A DNA stretch of 64,000 bases from Stenotrophomonas maltophilia (GCF_039555535.1 NZ_CP154630.1:943001-1007000), one strand, 5' to 3'. Shown: positions 1-11,041, counted from the first letter of the stretch. The notes: a model not told the origin generated them from the sequence alone. A program made the numbers and translations.

Positions 1-1
1 G

Positions 2-844
2 CAGTACGGCGTCTCGCTGGACCTGCGTCGCCACTTCATCAAGGAAGGCCGCGGCTGGAACCCGTACCTGCTGGCCGGCCTGGGCTACCAGAAGTCGGAA
101 GAAGAGTACAACCCGATCAGCGGTAGCCTGGCTGACCGCAAGGACGGCAACTTTGCCGCCAAGGTCGGCGTCGGTCTGCAGACCACCTTCGAGAAGCGCG
201 TTGCTGTCCGCGCCGAAGTCGCCTACCGCGCTGATTTCGACGACCAGAGCGTGAACCCGAAGCGTGCCGGCAACGATGAAAGCTGGTTCGGCGACGTGCT
301 GGCTTCGGTCGGCGTCGTGATCCCGCTGGGCCCGGCTCCGGTCGCGGCTGCTCCGGCCCCGGCTCCGGTTGCCCCGAGCTGCGCCGACCTGGATGACGAC
401 GGTGACGGCGTCAACAACTGCGACGACAAGTGCCCGAACTCGCAGCCGGGTCAGACCATCGGTCCGGACGGTTGCCCGGTCCCGGTCTCCATCGACCTGA
501 AGGGCGTCAACTTCGACTTCGACAAGTCGAACCTGCGTCCGGACGCCGTGGCGATCCTGAGCGAAGCCACCGAGATCCTGAAGCGTTACCCGGATCTGCG
601 CGTTGAAGTCGCCGGTCACACCGACTCGAAGGGTACCGACGCTTACAACCAGAAGCTGTCGGAGCGTCGTGCTACCGCCGTGTACAACTACCTGACCAAG
701 AACGGCGTTGACGCCGGTCGCCTGGTCGGCCCGATCGGCTACGGCGAGAGCCGTCCGATTGCTCCGAACACCAACCCGGATGGTTCGGACAACCCGGAAG
801 GTCGCGCCAAGAACCGTCGTACCGAGCTGAACGTCCAGAACTAA
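2..844 (+). CDS. OmpA-family outer membrane protein (5' end outside window)
   Basis: The reading frame is open from base 2, so the start lies upstream of the window; about 280 codons are visible. The first part reads as the end of an eight-stranded OmpA-type beta-barrel. It is followed by an Ala/Pro linker, a short calcium-binding TSP3-like segment (DLDDDGDGVNNCDDKCP) with paired cysteines, and a C-terminal OmpA peptidoglycan-binding domain (NFDFDKSNLRPDA, GHTDSKGTD, NRRTEL). This architecture is that of OprF/OmpA porins, which tie the outer membrane to the cell wall. A strong terminator follows. The family call is firm; the exact orthologue cannot be set without the N-terminus. Confidence 0.93.
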   Translation, partial: QYGVSLDLRRHFIKEGRGWNPYLLAGLGYQKSEEEYNPISGSLADRKDGNFAAKVGVGLQTTFEKRVAVRAEVAYRADFDDQSVNPKRAGNDESWFGDVLASVGVVIPLGPAPVAAAPAPAPVAPSCADLDDDGDGVNNCDDKCPNSQPGQTIGPDGCPVPVSIDLKGVNFDFDKSNLRPDAVAILSEATEILKRYPDLRVEVAGHTDSKGTDAYNQKLSERRATAVYNYLTKNGVDAGRLVGPIGYGESRPIAPNTNPDGSDNPEGRAKNRRTELNVQN

Positions 845-875
845 GTTCTGACGCTCTGCCAGTAGGACACAGCAG

Positions 876-905
876 GACCCGGCTTCGGCCGGGTCTTGTT
901 GTTTC
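876..905 (+). terminator. Rho-independent terminator of the OmpA gene
   Basis: A GACCCGGC-TTCG-GCCGGGTC hairpin is followed by a T-rich stretch, 31 bp after the stop codon. The UUCG-type loop makes it very stable. Confidence 0.85.
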
Positions 906-1055
906 TGCGGCCCGGAATCCAGGTAGTGCTGGGCCCGGGAGCAACCGTTCGTCGGGTTTTTGTCCGTAAAACCAATGAGTTGCCGTATTCATTGAAAGTG
1001 GCGCTTGAAAGCTGTCGTGGCATTGCTAAACTCGCCGCGTCACTTCCTTTCGTGG

Positions 1056-1571
1056 ATGCCCCTCATGCTGCGCTCTGCATCGGCCGCCTTCCTGGCGCTG
1101 GCCCTGGTTCCCGCCGCCCACGCTGCGGTCGATTGCTCGGTCAACGCCAGCGCCTCGCCGCTGCCGTTGCCGGCCACGACCATCGCGCCGGTGGCCGACG
1201 AGCTGTACATCCGTGGCAACCAGCTGGGCATGCCGGCCGGTGTGCTGAGCAGCAACTACGATCCGTCGCAGTCGCTGGACCAGGTGCTGCAGCGCCTGCG
1301 CATCGACGGCTGCCAGAACATCGCCAAGGCCATTCCGAGCGCACCGGCGGTGAAGCCGAACGATCCGGCGGCCTACAAGCCGCAGACCGAATTCGACAAC
1401 ACGCCCTGGCGCTTCGACATGAGCCAGAACGGCAAGCGCATGACCGCCGAAGAGTTCGACGCCTGGATGAAGGCGCGCGGCGTGCGCGTGGTCAAGGCGC
1501 GTCCGGCTCCGGCCACCACCCCGGCTCCGGCCGAAGCACCGGCTGAGACCAAGCCGGTCGACAAGAAGTAA
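1056..1571 (+). CDS. Exported hypothetical protein with a C-terminal EFDAWMKA motif
   Basis: I do not recognise a named family. The start is placed at ATG 1056 (ATG 1065 also possible) because a signal peptide follows directly (LRSASAAFLALALVPAAHA); a longer reading from TTG 1005 would hide it. The mature part has a middle region of no clear similarity and a short conserved block near the C-terminus (WRFDMSQNGKRMTAEEFDAW), then a Pro/Ala-rich tail ending in lysines. The same block occurs in the lipoprotein at 2487-2822, on the other side of the pseudouridine synthase gene. Periplasmic or secreted location is inferred from the signal peptide only. Confidence 0.75.
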   Translation: MPLMLRSASAAFLALALVPAAHAAVDCSVNASASPLPLPATTIAPVADELYIRGNQLGMPAGVLSSNYDPSQSLDQVLQRLRIDGCQNIAKAIPSAPAVKPNDPAAYKPQTEFDNTPWRFDMSQNGKRMTAEEFDAWMKARGVRVVKARPAPATTPAPAEAPAETKPVDKK

Positions 1572-1591
1572 GCGCTGCGGGGAGCAGAGGC

Positions 1592-2401
1592 TTGCGCACG
1601 CGCCGCCCACCTGCCGCCCCCGCCGCCCGCTCCCACGCACCGCGTGGGCGTGCGACTCCCGCTGCCGCAGCCGCCGGTGTCCGTCATGGCCTGGCGCGCG
1701 TGCTGTCCAAGGCCGGCGTGTGCTCGCGCAGCGAGGCCGCGCGCTGGATCGCCGATGGCCGCGTACGCGTGTCCGGGCGCATCGTCCGTGACCCCGAGTT
1801 TCCGATTGCACAGCCGGCGCCGCCGATCGAGGTCGACGGCCAGCCGTTGGGCGCGCCGCAGCGCCTGTACCTGATGCTCAACAAGCCGCGCGGGGTGGTG
1901 ACAACCGTGCAGGACGAGCGTGGCCGCGACACCGTCTATCGCTGCTTCGATGGCGCAGGCCTGCCGTGGATCGCACCGGTCGGGCGGTTGGACAAGGCCA
2001 GCGAGGGGCTGTTGCTGTTCAGCAACGATCCGCAGTGGGCCGCGCGCCTGACCGATCCGGAAACCGGCCCGCAGAAGACCTACCACGTGCAGGTGGACCG
2101 CCTGCCCGACGAGGACACCTTGGCTGCGCTGCGCGCCGGTGTCGAGGACGAGGGCGAATTCCTCGTCGCCCAGGCCGTGTGCGTGCTGCGCAGCGGCGAC
2201 AAGACCGCGTGGCTGGAGGTGGTCCTCGACGAGGGCCGCAACCGCCACATCCGCCGCCTGCTGGCGGCCTTCGACCTGCAGGTGCTGCGCCTGGTCCGGG
2301 TCGCGATCGGTGGGCTGCAGCTCGGCGATCTCGGCAAGGGGCAGTGGCGGGTGCTGGAGGTCAGCGACCAGCAGCGGCTGGGGGCCGCTGCACCGGGCTG
2401 A
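1592..2401 (+). CDS. RsuA/RluB-family rRNA pseudouridine synthase
   Basis: Predicted to isomerise a uridine in ribosomal RNA to pseudouridine. Residues 1-30 are a basic, low-complexity extension. They are followed by an S4 RNA-binding domain (LARVLSKAGVCSRSEAARWI), the MLNKPRGVVTT segment, and the catalytic PVGRLDKASEGLLLFSND motif with the active-site Asp in GRLD. The end motif GRNRHIRRLLAA is also typical of the family. The start is TTG 1592, preceded by GGGGAG at a suitable distance. It lies 20 bp after the upstream exported protein, so it may be cotranscribed. The target base (RluB-, RluE- or RluF-like) cannot be told from the sequence alone. Confidence 0.9.
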   Translation: MRTRRPPAAPAARSHAPRGRATPAAAAAGVRHGLARVLSKAGVCSRSEAARWIADGRVRVSGRIVRDPEFPIAQPAPPIEVDGQPLGAPQRLYLMLNKPRGVVTTVQDERGRDTVYRCFDGAGLPWIAPVGRLDKASEGLLLFSNDPQWAARLTDPETGPQKTYHVQVDRLPDEDTLAALRAGVEDEGEFLVAQAVCVLRSGDKTAWLEVVLDEGRNRHIRRLLAAFDLQVLRLVRVAIGGLQLGDLGKGQWRVLEVSDQQRLGAAAPG

Positions 2402-2486
2402 TCATCGCCCGCGGCCGGCAGCTGCCGGCCACCGTTCCAGGCCTAGGGGGCGCCTGGTTGTTGAATTTCCCGAACGGAGCCTGCCC

Positions 2487-2822
2487 ATGTACCACCCGAC
2501 CCTCAATCAAACCCTGCGCTGCGCAGGCCTGCTGCTGCCGATGGTGCTGCTGACCGCGTGCGGCGGCCACAAAAAGGTGGCCAAGGCGGAAACGCCGGCC
2601 GAGACCCCGGTGGTGGAAGTGAAGACCCCGGAGCTGGATGGTCGCGGCAGTTACCGCTTCATGATGAGCAACGGCGACCAGAAGATGACCGCCGACGAGT
2701 TCGATGCCTGGATGAAGGCCAACGGCATCCGCGTGGCCAAGGGCAACGCGCAGGACGCTGCCGCCAAGCCGGTGGTGGTGGCCAGCAAGGACGAGCCGAA
2801 GGGCAAGAAGAAAAAGAAGTGA
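2487..2822 (+). CDS. Small predicted lipoprotein with an EFDAWMKA motif
   Basis: A 111-residue protein with a lipoprotein signal peptide ending in LLTAC, so the Cys at about residue 26 is the likely lipidation site. After an acidic/Pro stretch it carries a block (YRFMMSNGDQKMTADEFDAW) clearly related to the C-terminal block of the exported protein at 1056-1571, then a lysine-rich tail ending in six lysines. The ATG is preceded by a CGGAG ribosome-binding site. No named function is recognised. The shared block and Lys tail may contact peptidoglycan, nucleic acid or another envelope partner; that is speculation. Confidence 0.8.
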   Translation: MYHPTLNQTLRCAGLLLPMVLLTACGGHKKVAKAETPAETPVVEVKTPELDGRGSYRFMMSNGDQKMTADEFDAWMKANGIRVAKGNAQDAAAKPVVVASKDEPKGKKKKK

Positions 2823-2832
2823 TGCCGGGAAG

Positions 2833-2890
2833 GTGCCGACCTCGGTCGGCACGCCCTCAAGCTCCGATAGGTGCCGACCTTGGTCGGCAC
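2833..2890. repeat. Two 20-bp palindromes of the GTGCCGACC type
   Basis: Near-identical palindromes lie at 2833-2852 (GTGCCGACCTCGGTCGGCAC) and 2871-2890 (same with TTG in the loop), between convergent genes. They resemble SMAG-type stem-loops but lack a clean GTAG. They could end transcription from both sides or protect 3' ends. Confidence 0.75.
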
Positions 2891-2906
2891 GCTTTGACCG
2901 CTGGGA

Positions 2907-4115
2907 TCAACCCTTGATCACGCCCAGCTCGACGCCAATGCGGGTGAACGCATCGATCGCGCGGTCCAGCTGTTCGCGGGTGTGCGCGGCACTGATCTGG
3001 GTACGGATGCGCGCCTGGCCCTTGGGCACCACCGGGAAGAAGAAGCCGATCGCGTAGATGCCTTCTTCCAGCAGGCGCTCGGCGAACTTCTGCGCCAGCG
3101 GTGCGTCGTACAGCATCACCGGGCTGATCGGATGCACGCCCGGCTTCATGTCGAAACCGGCGGCGACCATCTTCTCGCGGAAGTGGCGGGTGTTCTCCAC
3201 CAGGGTGTCGCGCAGGTCATCGGCGGCGGCCAGCATCTCGAACGCCTTGATGCCGGCGGCGACCACGTGCGGTGGCAGCGAGTTGGAGAACAGGTAGGGG
3301 CGCGAACGCTGGCGCAGCAGTTCGATCACCTCGGCGCTGGCGCAGGTGAAGCCACCCAGCGCACCACCCATGGCCTTGCCCAGGGTGCCGGTGATGATGT
3401 CGATCTTCTCCAGCACGCCCTTGACCTCGGCCGAACCGCGGCCGGTGGCACCGAGGAAGCCGGTGGCGTGGCACTCATCGATGTGCACCAGCGCGTTGTA
3501 CTTCTTCGCCAGCGCGGTGATTTCGTCCAGCGGCGCGATGAAGCCGTCCATCGAGAACACGCCGTCGGTGGTGATCAGCTTGGTCTTGCAGCCGGCGGCA
3601 TCGGCGGCCTGCAGCTGCGCTTCCAGGTCGGCCATGTCGCAGTTGGCGTAGCGGAAGCGCTTGGCCTTGCACAGGCGCACGCCGTCGATGATCGAAGCAT
3701 GGTTCAGCGCATCGGAAATGATCGCGTCGTTCTCGCCGAGCAGCGGTTCGAACAGGCCGCCGTTGGCGTCGAAGCAGGCCGCATACAGGATGGTGTCCTG
3801 CTTGCCGAAGAAGTCGGCGATCTGCTTCTCCAGCTGCTTGTGCAGGTCCTGGGTGCCGCAGATGAAGCGCACCGAGGCCATGCCGAAGCCGTGGGTATCC
3901 AGCGCATCCTTGGCGGCCTGGATCAGGTCCGGATGGTCGGCCAGGCCGAGGTAGTTGTTGGCACAGAAGTTCAGCACCTTGCGGCCGTCGTCGAGGGTGA
4001 TCTCGGCCGACTGCGGGCTGGTGATGATCCGCTCGGACTTGAACAGGCCTTGGGCGCGGATGGCGTCCAGTTCCTCGGCATAGTGGCGGGTCAGGGCGGA
4101 GGAGGCGTCGGTCAT
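2907..4115 (-). CDS. kbl: Glycine C-acetyltransferase (2-amino-3-ketobutyrate CoA ligase)
   Basis: A PLP enzyme of threonine catabolism that cleaves 2-amino-3-ketobutyrate with CoA to glycine and acetyl-CoA, after Tdh. The alpha-oxoamine synthase fold is plain: [48 protein letters not shown], and the PLP lysine in [12 protein letters not shown]. The start is ATG 4115 ([16 protein letters not shown]); a longer reading exists but would add non-conserved residues. At 402 residues it has the usual length. Its partner tdh is on the same strand, but a gene on the opposite strand sits between them, so they are unlikely to share one simple operon here. Confidence 0.97.
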   Translation of the reverse strand: MTDASSALTRHYAEELDAIRAQGLFKSERIITSPQSAEITLDDGRKVLNFCANNYLGLADHPDLIQAAKDALDTHGFGMASVRFICGTQDLHKQLEKQIADFFGKQDTILYAACFDANGGLFEPLLGENDAIISDALNHASIIDGVRLCKAKRFRYANCDMADLEAQLQAADAAGCKTKLITTDGVFSMDGFIAPLDEITALAKKYNALVHIDECHATGFLGATGRGSAEVKGVLEKIDIITGTLGKAMGGALGGFTCASAEVIELLRQRSRPYLFSNSLPPHVVAAGIKAFEMLAAADDLRDTLVENTRHFREKMVAAGFDMKPGVHPISPVMLYDAPLAQKFAERLLEEGIYAIGFFFPVVPKGQARIRTQISAAHTREQLDRAIDAFTRIGVELGVIKG

Positions 4116-4313
4116 GGCGTGGGCACGGCTCAGCACGGGAAACCGCCGATTCTACCGGGCAACGGCGGCCATCGACCGTGCCGGGCGGGGCACCGCCACG
4201 GGCGGCACATGTTGCATCGCAATAGCAAACGGGTTAAAAATTCGTGAACCGCGCCTGTCTGGCACCGGTTGCCCGCTCCCCCCTTCCCGCCCCCGCCACC
4301 CTCGGAGACGCCC

Positions 4314-5006
4314 ATGAAGCACGCCCGTGCCTGCCTCGCCATTGCCGCCGCCCTGACCCTCGCGCCGTTCGCCGCCAGCGCCCAGGACAACGAATCGCCG
4401 TACAGCTGGAACGTCACCGCCGTGTCGGACTACCTGTTCCGTGGTGTGTCGCAGACTGACGAGAAGCCGACGCTGCAGGCGGGCTTCACCTACACCTCGC
4501 CGGTGGGTCTGTACGCCGGTGTCTGGGGTTCGGGCGTGGACTTCGGCCCGGGTGATCCGAACACCGAGGTCGACTACCAGATCGGCTACGGCGTGGACGT
4601 CACCCCGCGCGTTAATTTCGATGTGCTGCTGAACCGCTACACCTACATCGGTGCCAGCCACCAGAACTACAACGAGCTGGTCACCACCACCACGCTGGAC
4701 GAGACCTACAAGCTGACCGTGGCCTACACCAACGACCAGTGGAACAGCGGCACCGACGGCTGGTACTACGGTGTCGGCGGCCAGTGGGGCTTGCCGAAGG
4801 AGTTCACGCTCAATGCCAATGTCGGCCGCAGCAGCTTCGAGAAGGGCCTGGCCAAAGACTACACCGACTGGAACGTCGGCGTCAGCCGCCAGTTCGGCCT
4901 GTTCAACGTCGGCCTGGGCTACTACGGCACCGACGGCAATGGCCGCGACAACTCCGGCAAGCTGGCCCACAGCCGCGTGCTGCTGACCGTGGCCATCGGC
5001 AACTGA
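4314..5006 (+). CDS. TorF-family putative porin (Gcw_chp)
   Basis: A 230-residue outer membrane protein. A signal peptide (MKHARACLAIAAALTLAPFAASA) precedes the diagnostic start of the TorF/Gcw_chp family (SWNVTAVSDYLFRGVSQTDEKP), then alternating hydrophobic/aromatic strands typical of a small beta-barrel, ending in an LLTVAIGN terminal strand. The ATG at 4314 has GGAG six bases upstream. The gene lies between kbl and tdh on the opposite strand. The substrate is unknown; a role in amino-acid or glycine uptake would be guesswork from position only. Confidence 0.85.
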   Translation: MKHARACLAIAAALTLAPFAASAQDNESPYSWNVTAVSDYLFRGVSQTDEKPTLQAGFTYTSPVGLYAGVWGSGVDFGPGDPNTEVDYQIGYGVDVTPRVNFDVLLNRYTYIGASHQNYNELVTTTTLDETYKLTVAYTNDQWNSGTDGWYYGVGGQWGLPKEFTLNANVGRSSFEKGLAKDYTDWNVGVSRQFGLFNVGLGYYGTDGNGRDNSGKLAHSRVLLTVAIGN

Positions 5007-5021
5007 CCCTTGCTTGGGTGG

Positions 5022-5041
5022 GTGCCAGGCTTGCCTGGCAC
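5022..5041. repeat. GTGCCAGGC palindrome
   Basis: A 20-bp palindrome (GTGCCAGGCTTGCCTGGCAC) just before the terminator at 5050. It has the same general design as the palindromes at 2833 and 26225 but a different stem sequence. Confidence 0.6.
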
Positions 5042-5049
5042 GCCTCACG

Positions 5050-5076
5050 AAAAAGGCGCCCATCGGGCGCCTTTTT
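5050..5076. terminator. Bidirectional terminator between the TorF-like gene and tdh
   Basis: The GGCGCCC-ATC-GGGCGCC stem has an A-run on the left and a T-run on the right. It can therefore stop transcription of the plus-strand porin gene and, from the other side, of tdh. Confidence 0.85.
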
Positions 5077-5112
5077 CAATTCCGCAGTGTTCTTGATCCC
5101 ATCCGGGGGAGA

Positions 5113-5159
5113 GCCCCCCTTGTTGTTCAAGGGGGCGCGCCAATGGCGCGGGGATAAGG
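5113..5159. repeat. Double-stem dispersed repeat, copy 1
   Basis: The element has two stems: CCCCCTTG-TTGTT-CAAGGGGG and GCGCGCC-AAT-GGCGCG, then GGGATAAGG. The same arrangement recurs at 33165-33212 with only the second loop changed (GACA for AAT). It lies downstream of tdh (minus strand). Confidence 0.75.
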
Positions 5160-5201
5160 AAACATGCGCGGACTGATTCAACGTGCCGAGGGCACGGTGA
5201 A

Positions 5202-6254
5202 TCAGTTCCAGCTCAGCACGACCTTGCCGGCCTTGCCTTCTTCCATCAGGTCGAAGCCCTTCTGGAAGTCGTCGATCGGCAACTGGTGGGTCATCACCTT
5301 GCCGAGCGGGAAGCCGGACAGCACCAGCTGGGTCATCTTGTACCAGGTCTCGTACATCTTGCGGCCGTAGATGCCCTGCACGGTCAGGCCCTTGAAGATG
5401 ATCTTGTCCCAGTCGCAGCCGGCGCCCTTGGGCATGATGCCGAGCATGGCGATCTTGCCGCCGTGGTACATGCAGTCGAGCATGTCGTTGAACGCGCGCG
5501 GGTTGCCGCTCATTTCCAGGCCCACGTCGAAGCCCTCCATGTGCAGTTCCTTCATCACGTCCTTCAGCGACTGGTTGGCGACGTTGACCACGCGGGTGGC
5601 ACCCATATCGGCGGCCAGCTTCAGGCGGAAGTCGTTGACGTCGGTCACCACCACGTTGCGCGCGCCGATGTGCTTGCAGATGCCCGCCGCGATGATGCCG
5701 ATCGGGCCGGCACCGGTGATCAGCACGTCCTCGCCGATCACGTCGAACTCCAGTGCGCAGTGCGCGGCGTTGCCGTACGGGTCGAAGAATGCCGCCAGCT
5801 CCGACGGGATCTGGTCCGGGATCGGCCACAGATTGCTGGCCGGCATCACCATGTATTCGGCGAAGGCGCCGTTGACGTTGACGCCGATGCCTACGGTGTT
5901 CGGGCACAGGTGCGGGCGGCCGCCACGGCAGTTGCGGCAGTGGCCGCAGACGATGTGGCCTTCGGCCGAGACGCGCTGGCCGACTTCATAGCCGGTGACG
6001 GCCGAGCCGAGTTCGGCGATGCGGCCGACGAATTCATGGCCGATGGTCAGGCCCGGCTTGATGGTGCGCTGGCTCCACTCGTCCCACAGGTAGATGTGCA
6101 GGTCGGTGCCGCAGATCGCGGTCTTCTCGAGCTTGATCAGGACCTCGTTCGGGCCCGGCGTCGGAACCGGAACTTCTTCCAGCCAGATGCCCTTGGCCGC
6201 TTCGCGCTTGACCAGGGCCTTCATCGTTTGCTGCGCCATCGGGGTGGAACTCAT
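5202..6254 (-). CDS. tdh: L-threonine 3-dehydrogenase
   Basis: A zinc-dependent medium-chain dehydrogenase that oxidises L-threonine to 2-amino-3-ketobutyrate with NAD; the product is the substrate of Kbl. Visible motifs are the catalytic zinc Cys and His ([21 protein letters not shown]), the structural zinc lobe ([15 protein letters not shown]), and the nucleotide fold ([13 protein letters not shown]). The start ATG 6254 gives 350 residues; ATG 6239 or 6224 would give the shorter N-terminus usual in E. coli, and none has a clear Shine-Dalgarno site. Confidence 0.97.
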   Translation of the reverse strand: MSSTPMAQQTMKALVKREAAKGIWLEEVPVPTPGPNEVLIKLEKTAICGTDLHIYLWDEWSQRTIKPGLTIGHEFVGRIAELGSAVTGYEVGQRVSAEGHIVCGHCRNCRGGRPHLCPNTVGIGVNVNGAFAEYMVMPASNLWPIPDQIPSELAAFFDPYGNAAHCALEFDVIGEDVLITGAGPIGIIAAGICKHIGARNVVVTDVNDFRLKLAADMGATRVVNVANQSLKDVMKELHMEGFDVGLEMSGNPRAFNDMLDCMYHGGKIAMLGIMPKGAGCDWDKIIFKGLTVQGIYGRKMYETWYKMTQLVLSGFPLGKVMTHQLPIDDFQKGFDLMEEGKAGKVVLSWN

Positions 6255-6623
6255 CAGGGGGAAAGCGCGGATTATAGGGTGCCGCGCGGATTTCCCATGT
6301 TGCGCTGCGGGTGCAGTGGCGGAACGAAAGGCGTGCGCCGGCGGGCGTTTCGAACGTACTGCGAACAGCGGCGCCTCCCTGATCCGGGAAAGGGGGCGTG
6401 GTCACCCTGGCCGGGACACGCAAAAGCCCATCCATGGTGCTCGATGGCGCCATCCATGGCGCCAACGGTCCCGTCCAGGGTGACCACGCCCCCTCTGGAC
6501 GATTTCCGTGTGCGCGGCCGGCGTGCGCGTGGCAGAGCAAGAAGCAGGCCCATGACTTCCGGGGTTCGGGCCGGGGCAGGGCGGCGGGCTACAATCGAGG
6601 GTTCCACTACCAGGGGCCGCTCC
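6255..6623. other. 369-bp intergenic region between divergent tdh and the S46 peptidase gene
   Basis: No coding region is convincing here. It must hold the promoters of both genes. The centre is occupied by the inverted-repeat element at 6391-6494. Confidence 0.6.
6391..6494. repeat. 104-bp element with long inverted arms
   Basis: The arms AGGGGGCGTGGTCACCCTGG (6391-6410) and its exact reverse complement (6475-6494) pair over 20 bp. The pairing continues inward over CGGGAC/GTCCCG after one mismatch. The interior holds a second small inverted repeat (GGCGCC-ATCCAT-GGCGCC). It looks like a non-coding hairpin or a small miniature-transposon-like repeat. Confidence 0.7.
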
Positions 6624-8789
<2,166 letters not shown>

Positions 8790-8790
8790 G

Positions 8791-8862
8791 GTAGTGCCGG
8801 CCGCTGGCCGGCAACGCCGGCACGCCCGGTGCGCAATTCATCCACGCGTGGCGTGGATCTAC
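8791..8862. repeat. SMAG repeats, facing pair of two stem types
   Basis: 8791-8813 starts with GTAG and forms TGCCGGCC-GCT-GGCCGGCA. 8840-8862 is in the opposite direction, ends in CTAC and forms ATCCACGC-GTG-GCGTGGAT. Length, palindromy and the terminal GTAG match the SMAG family of S. maltophilia. Confidence 0.85.
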
Positions 8863-8864
8863 CA

Positions 8865-8893
8865 ACCCCGCGACCCACGTCGCGGGGTTTTTT
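8865..8893 (+). terminator. Terminator after the S46 peptidase gene
   Basis: A CCCCGCG-ACCCACGT-CGCGGGG hairpin followed by six T. Confidence 0.85.
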
Positions 8894-9002
8894 CATGCCC
8901 GGCCCGGCCCGGTGCGCCGAACAGGTATCATCCCTGTTCCGCGTACTTCACAGGATGTGAACGAAACGCGGAAACCTCCTCCCCCCAGGACCCCTTGTTC
9001 GC

Positions 9003-9647
9003 ATGCGCATCCTGCTTGCCCGTCACGGCGAAACGCCGTGGAACGCCGAAGGCCGCTACCAGGGCCAGATCGACATCCCGCTTTCGCCGATCGGTGAAGC
9101 CCAGGCCCAGGCACTGGGTGCCCGGCTGGCCTCGGTGGACATCACCCGTGCCGTCGCTTCGCCGCTGTCGCGCGCGCAGCGCACTGCGCAGCTGGCACTC
9201 GGCGCCGCCCGTGCCGACATGCTGCTGACCGAGCCGGAGCTGCAGGAAATCGCCCACGGTGAGTGGGAAGGCCTGCTGGCCAGCGAAATCAACGAAAAGG
9301 ATCCGTCGCGCCTGCAGGCCTGGCGCGAGGAACCCGATACCGTGCTGATGCCCGGCGGCGAATCGCTGCGCCTGGTGCTGGAGCGCAGCTGGCGTGGGCT
9401 GGCGCGTGCCACCGAAGGCCTCGGCGAACACGACACCCTGCTGGTGGTTGCGCACGATGCGGTCAACCGCGTGATCCTGTGCAAGGTTCTGGGCCTGCCG
9501 ATCTCCCGCCTGTGGACCTTCCGCCAGGCACCGACCACGCTCAACCTGCTCGAAGGCCCCGACCTGGACAGCCTGGAAGTGGTGCGCCTGAACGACTGCG
9601 CCCACCACACGCCGTTCTTCGGCGAAGCCAAGCACCGCGCCCTCTGA
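9003..9647 (+). CDS. Histidine phosphatase family protein (GpmB/CobC-like)
   Basis: A 214-residue branch-1 histidine phosphatase. It begins MRILLARHGETPWNAEGRYQ, with the phosphorylated His in the RHGE motif, followed by PLSPIGEAQA and the conserved EIAHGEWEG, and the second catalytic His in VVAHDAVNRVI. This subgroup includes phosphoglycerate-mutase-like phosphatases and alpha-ribazole phosphatases; the substrate cannot be decided. It ends 41 bp before folC, with no terminator between, and probably heads that operon in place of the accD found in E. coli. Confidence 0.9.
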   Translation: MRILLARHGETPWNAEGRYQGQIDIPLSPIGEAQAQALGARLASVDITRAVASPLSRAQRTAQLALGAARADMLLTEPELQEIAHGEWEGLLASEINEKDPSRLQAWREEPDTVLMPGGESLRLVLERSWRGLARATEGLGEHDTLLVVAHDAVNRVILCKVLGLPISRLWTFRQAPTTLNLLEGPDLDSLEVVRLNDCAHHTPFFGEAKHRAL

Positions 9648-9688
9648 TCCATCCCCCCGCATCAACTGCTTCTGCTGGAACCGCTGCC

Positions 9689-10960
9689 GTGACGAACACC
9701 CCGACCACCCTGGCCGACTGGCTGGACTACATTGAACGCCAGCACCCGGCGACCATCGACATGGGCCTGGAGCGCGTGCGCGCCGTGGCCACGGCGATGG
9801 GCCTGGGCGCGCCGGCCAAGCGCACCATCGTGGTCGGTGGCACCAACGGCAAGGGCTCCACCGTGGCTTTCATCGAAGCCATCGCGCGCGCCGCCGGCTG
9901 GAAGGTCGGCGCGTACACCTCGCCGCACCTGCTGCGCTACAACGAGCGCGTGCGCATCGACGGCCAGGACGTGGACGATGCCGCGCTGGTCGCTGCGTTC
10001 AATGCCATCGAGGCCGCGCGTGGCGAGACCACGCTGACCTATTTCGAGTACGGCACGCTGGCCGCGCTGCAGTTGTTCGCCGACGCCGGGCTGGACCTGG
10101 CGGTGCTGGAAGTGGGCCTGGGCGGTCGCCTCGATGCGGTCAACATCATCGACGCCGACGTGGCCGTGATCACCACCGTGGACATCGACCACGCCGAATG
10201 GCTGGGCGAGGATCGCGAGGCGATCGGGACCGAGAAGGCCGGCATCATCCGTGGCTGGAAGCCGGTGATCCTGGGCGAGACCGATCCGCCGTCGAGCGTG
10301 CTGCGCCGTGCCTATCTGGTCGGCGCCAATGCGATCCGTGGCGGCAGCGACTATTTCTACGAGCCGATCGATGCCCAGCGCTGGCGCTGGCGCGATGTCG
10401 GCCTGCGCATGGAACTGCCGACCCCGGCGCTGGCCGGCCCGATCCAGCTTGCCAACGCGGGTGCCGCCATCGCCGCGTTGCGCGCGCTGGACAAGCCGGT
10501 GCCGCGCGCGGCGTGGGCCGCCGGTGTCGCAGCGGCGCGCATTTCCGGCCGGCTTCAGGCATTCGAGCGCGATGGCGTGCAGATCCGTGTGGACGTGGGC
10601 CACAACCCGCAGGCCGCCGGCCAGCTCGCGCGTGCGCTGAAGGCCGAGGTCTCGGCCGGGCGCACCCTGGCGGTGTACGCCGCGCTGCAGGACAAGGACG
10701 CAGCGGGCGTGGTGCAGGCGCTGGAGGACGTGGTGGGCGAGTGGACCCTGGCCGGGCTGGAAGGCCCGCGTGGGCAGAGCGCCGCCCAGCTGCAGGCACG
10801 CCTGGCCGGCACTGCCGCCGCCACGGCGCTGCTGGCTGACAGCGTCGAACAGGCGCTGGCGCAGGTGCTGGCCCAGGCCGAGCGTGGGGACCGGGTACTG
10901 GTGTTCGGCTCCTTCCATACCGCCGCCGCCGCCCTGCAATGGCTGCAGGGCGCCACCTGA
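9689..10960 (+). CDS. folC: Bifunctional dihydrofolate synthase / folylpolyglutamate synthase
   Basis: An ATP-dependent Mur-ligase-type enzyme that adds glutamate to dihydropteroate and then to folates. The start is GTG 9689 (VTNTPTTLADWLDYIE), giving 423 residues. Key motifs are the P-loop VVGGTNGKGSTVAFIE, SPHLLRYNERVRI, LEVGLGGRLDAVN, TTVDIDHAEWLG and the later VDVGHNPQA. The order folC, SPOR protein, cvpA, purF is the same as in E. coli. Confidence 0.97.
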   Translation: MTNTPTTLADWLDYIERQHPATIDMGLERVRAVATAMGLGAPAKRTIVVGGTNGKGSTVAFIEAIARAAGWKVGAYTSPHLLRYNERVRIDGQDVDDAALVAAFNAIEAARGETTLTYFEYGTLAALQLFADAGLDLAVLEVGLGGRLDAVNIIDADVAVITTVDIDHAEWLGEDREAIGTEKAGIIRGWKPVILGETDPPSSVLRRAYLVGANAIRGGSDYFYEPIDAQRWRWRDVGLRMELPTPALAGPIQLANAGAAIAALRALDKPVPRAAWAAGVAAARISGRLQAFERDGVQIRVDVGHNPQAAGQLARALKAEVSAGRTLAVYAALQDKDAAGVVQALEDVVGEWTLAGLEGPRGQSAAQLQARLAGTAAATALLADSVEQALAQVLAQAERGDRVLVFGSFHTAAAALQWLQGAT

Positions 10961-11041
10961 TACGCGTTCAGCCAACGCCGACGCCGTCCGGTCCGGCACC
11001 CGTATAATCCATGGCAATCTCCGGACAGTTGCCTGCCTCAC

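Noticed and set aside
5286..6623. A 446-codon N-terminal extension of the S46 peptidase
   Set aside because: The extension is antisense to tdh; the true start at 6624 gives a signal peptide and the normal family length.
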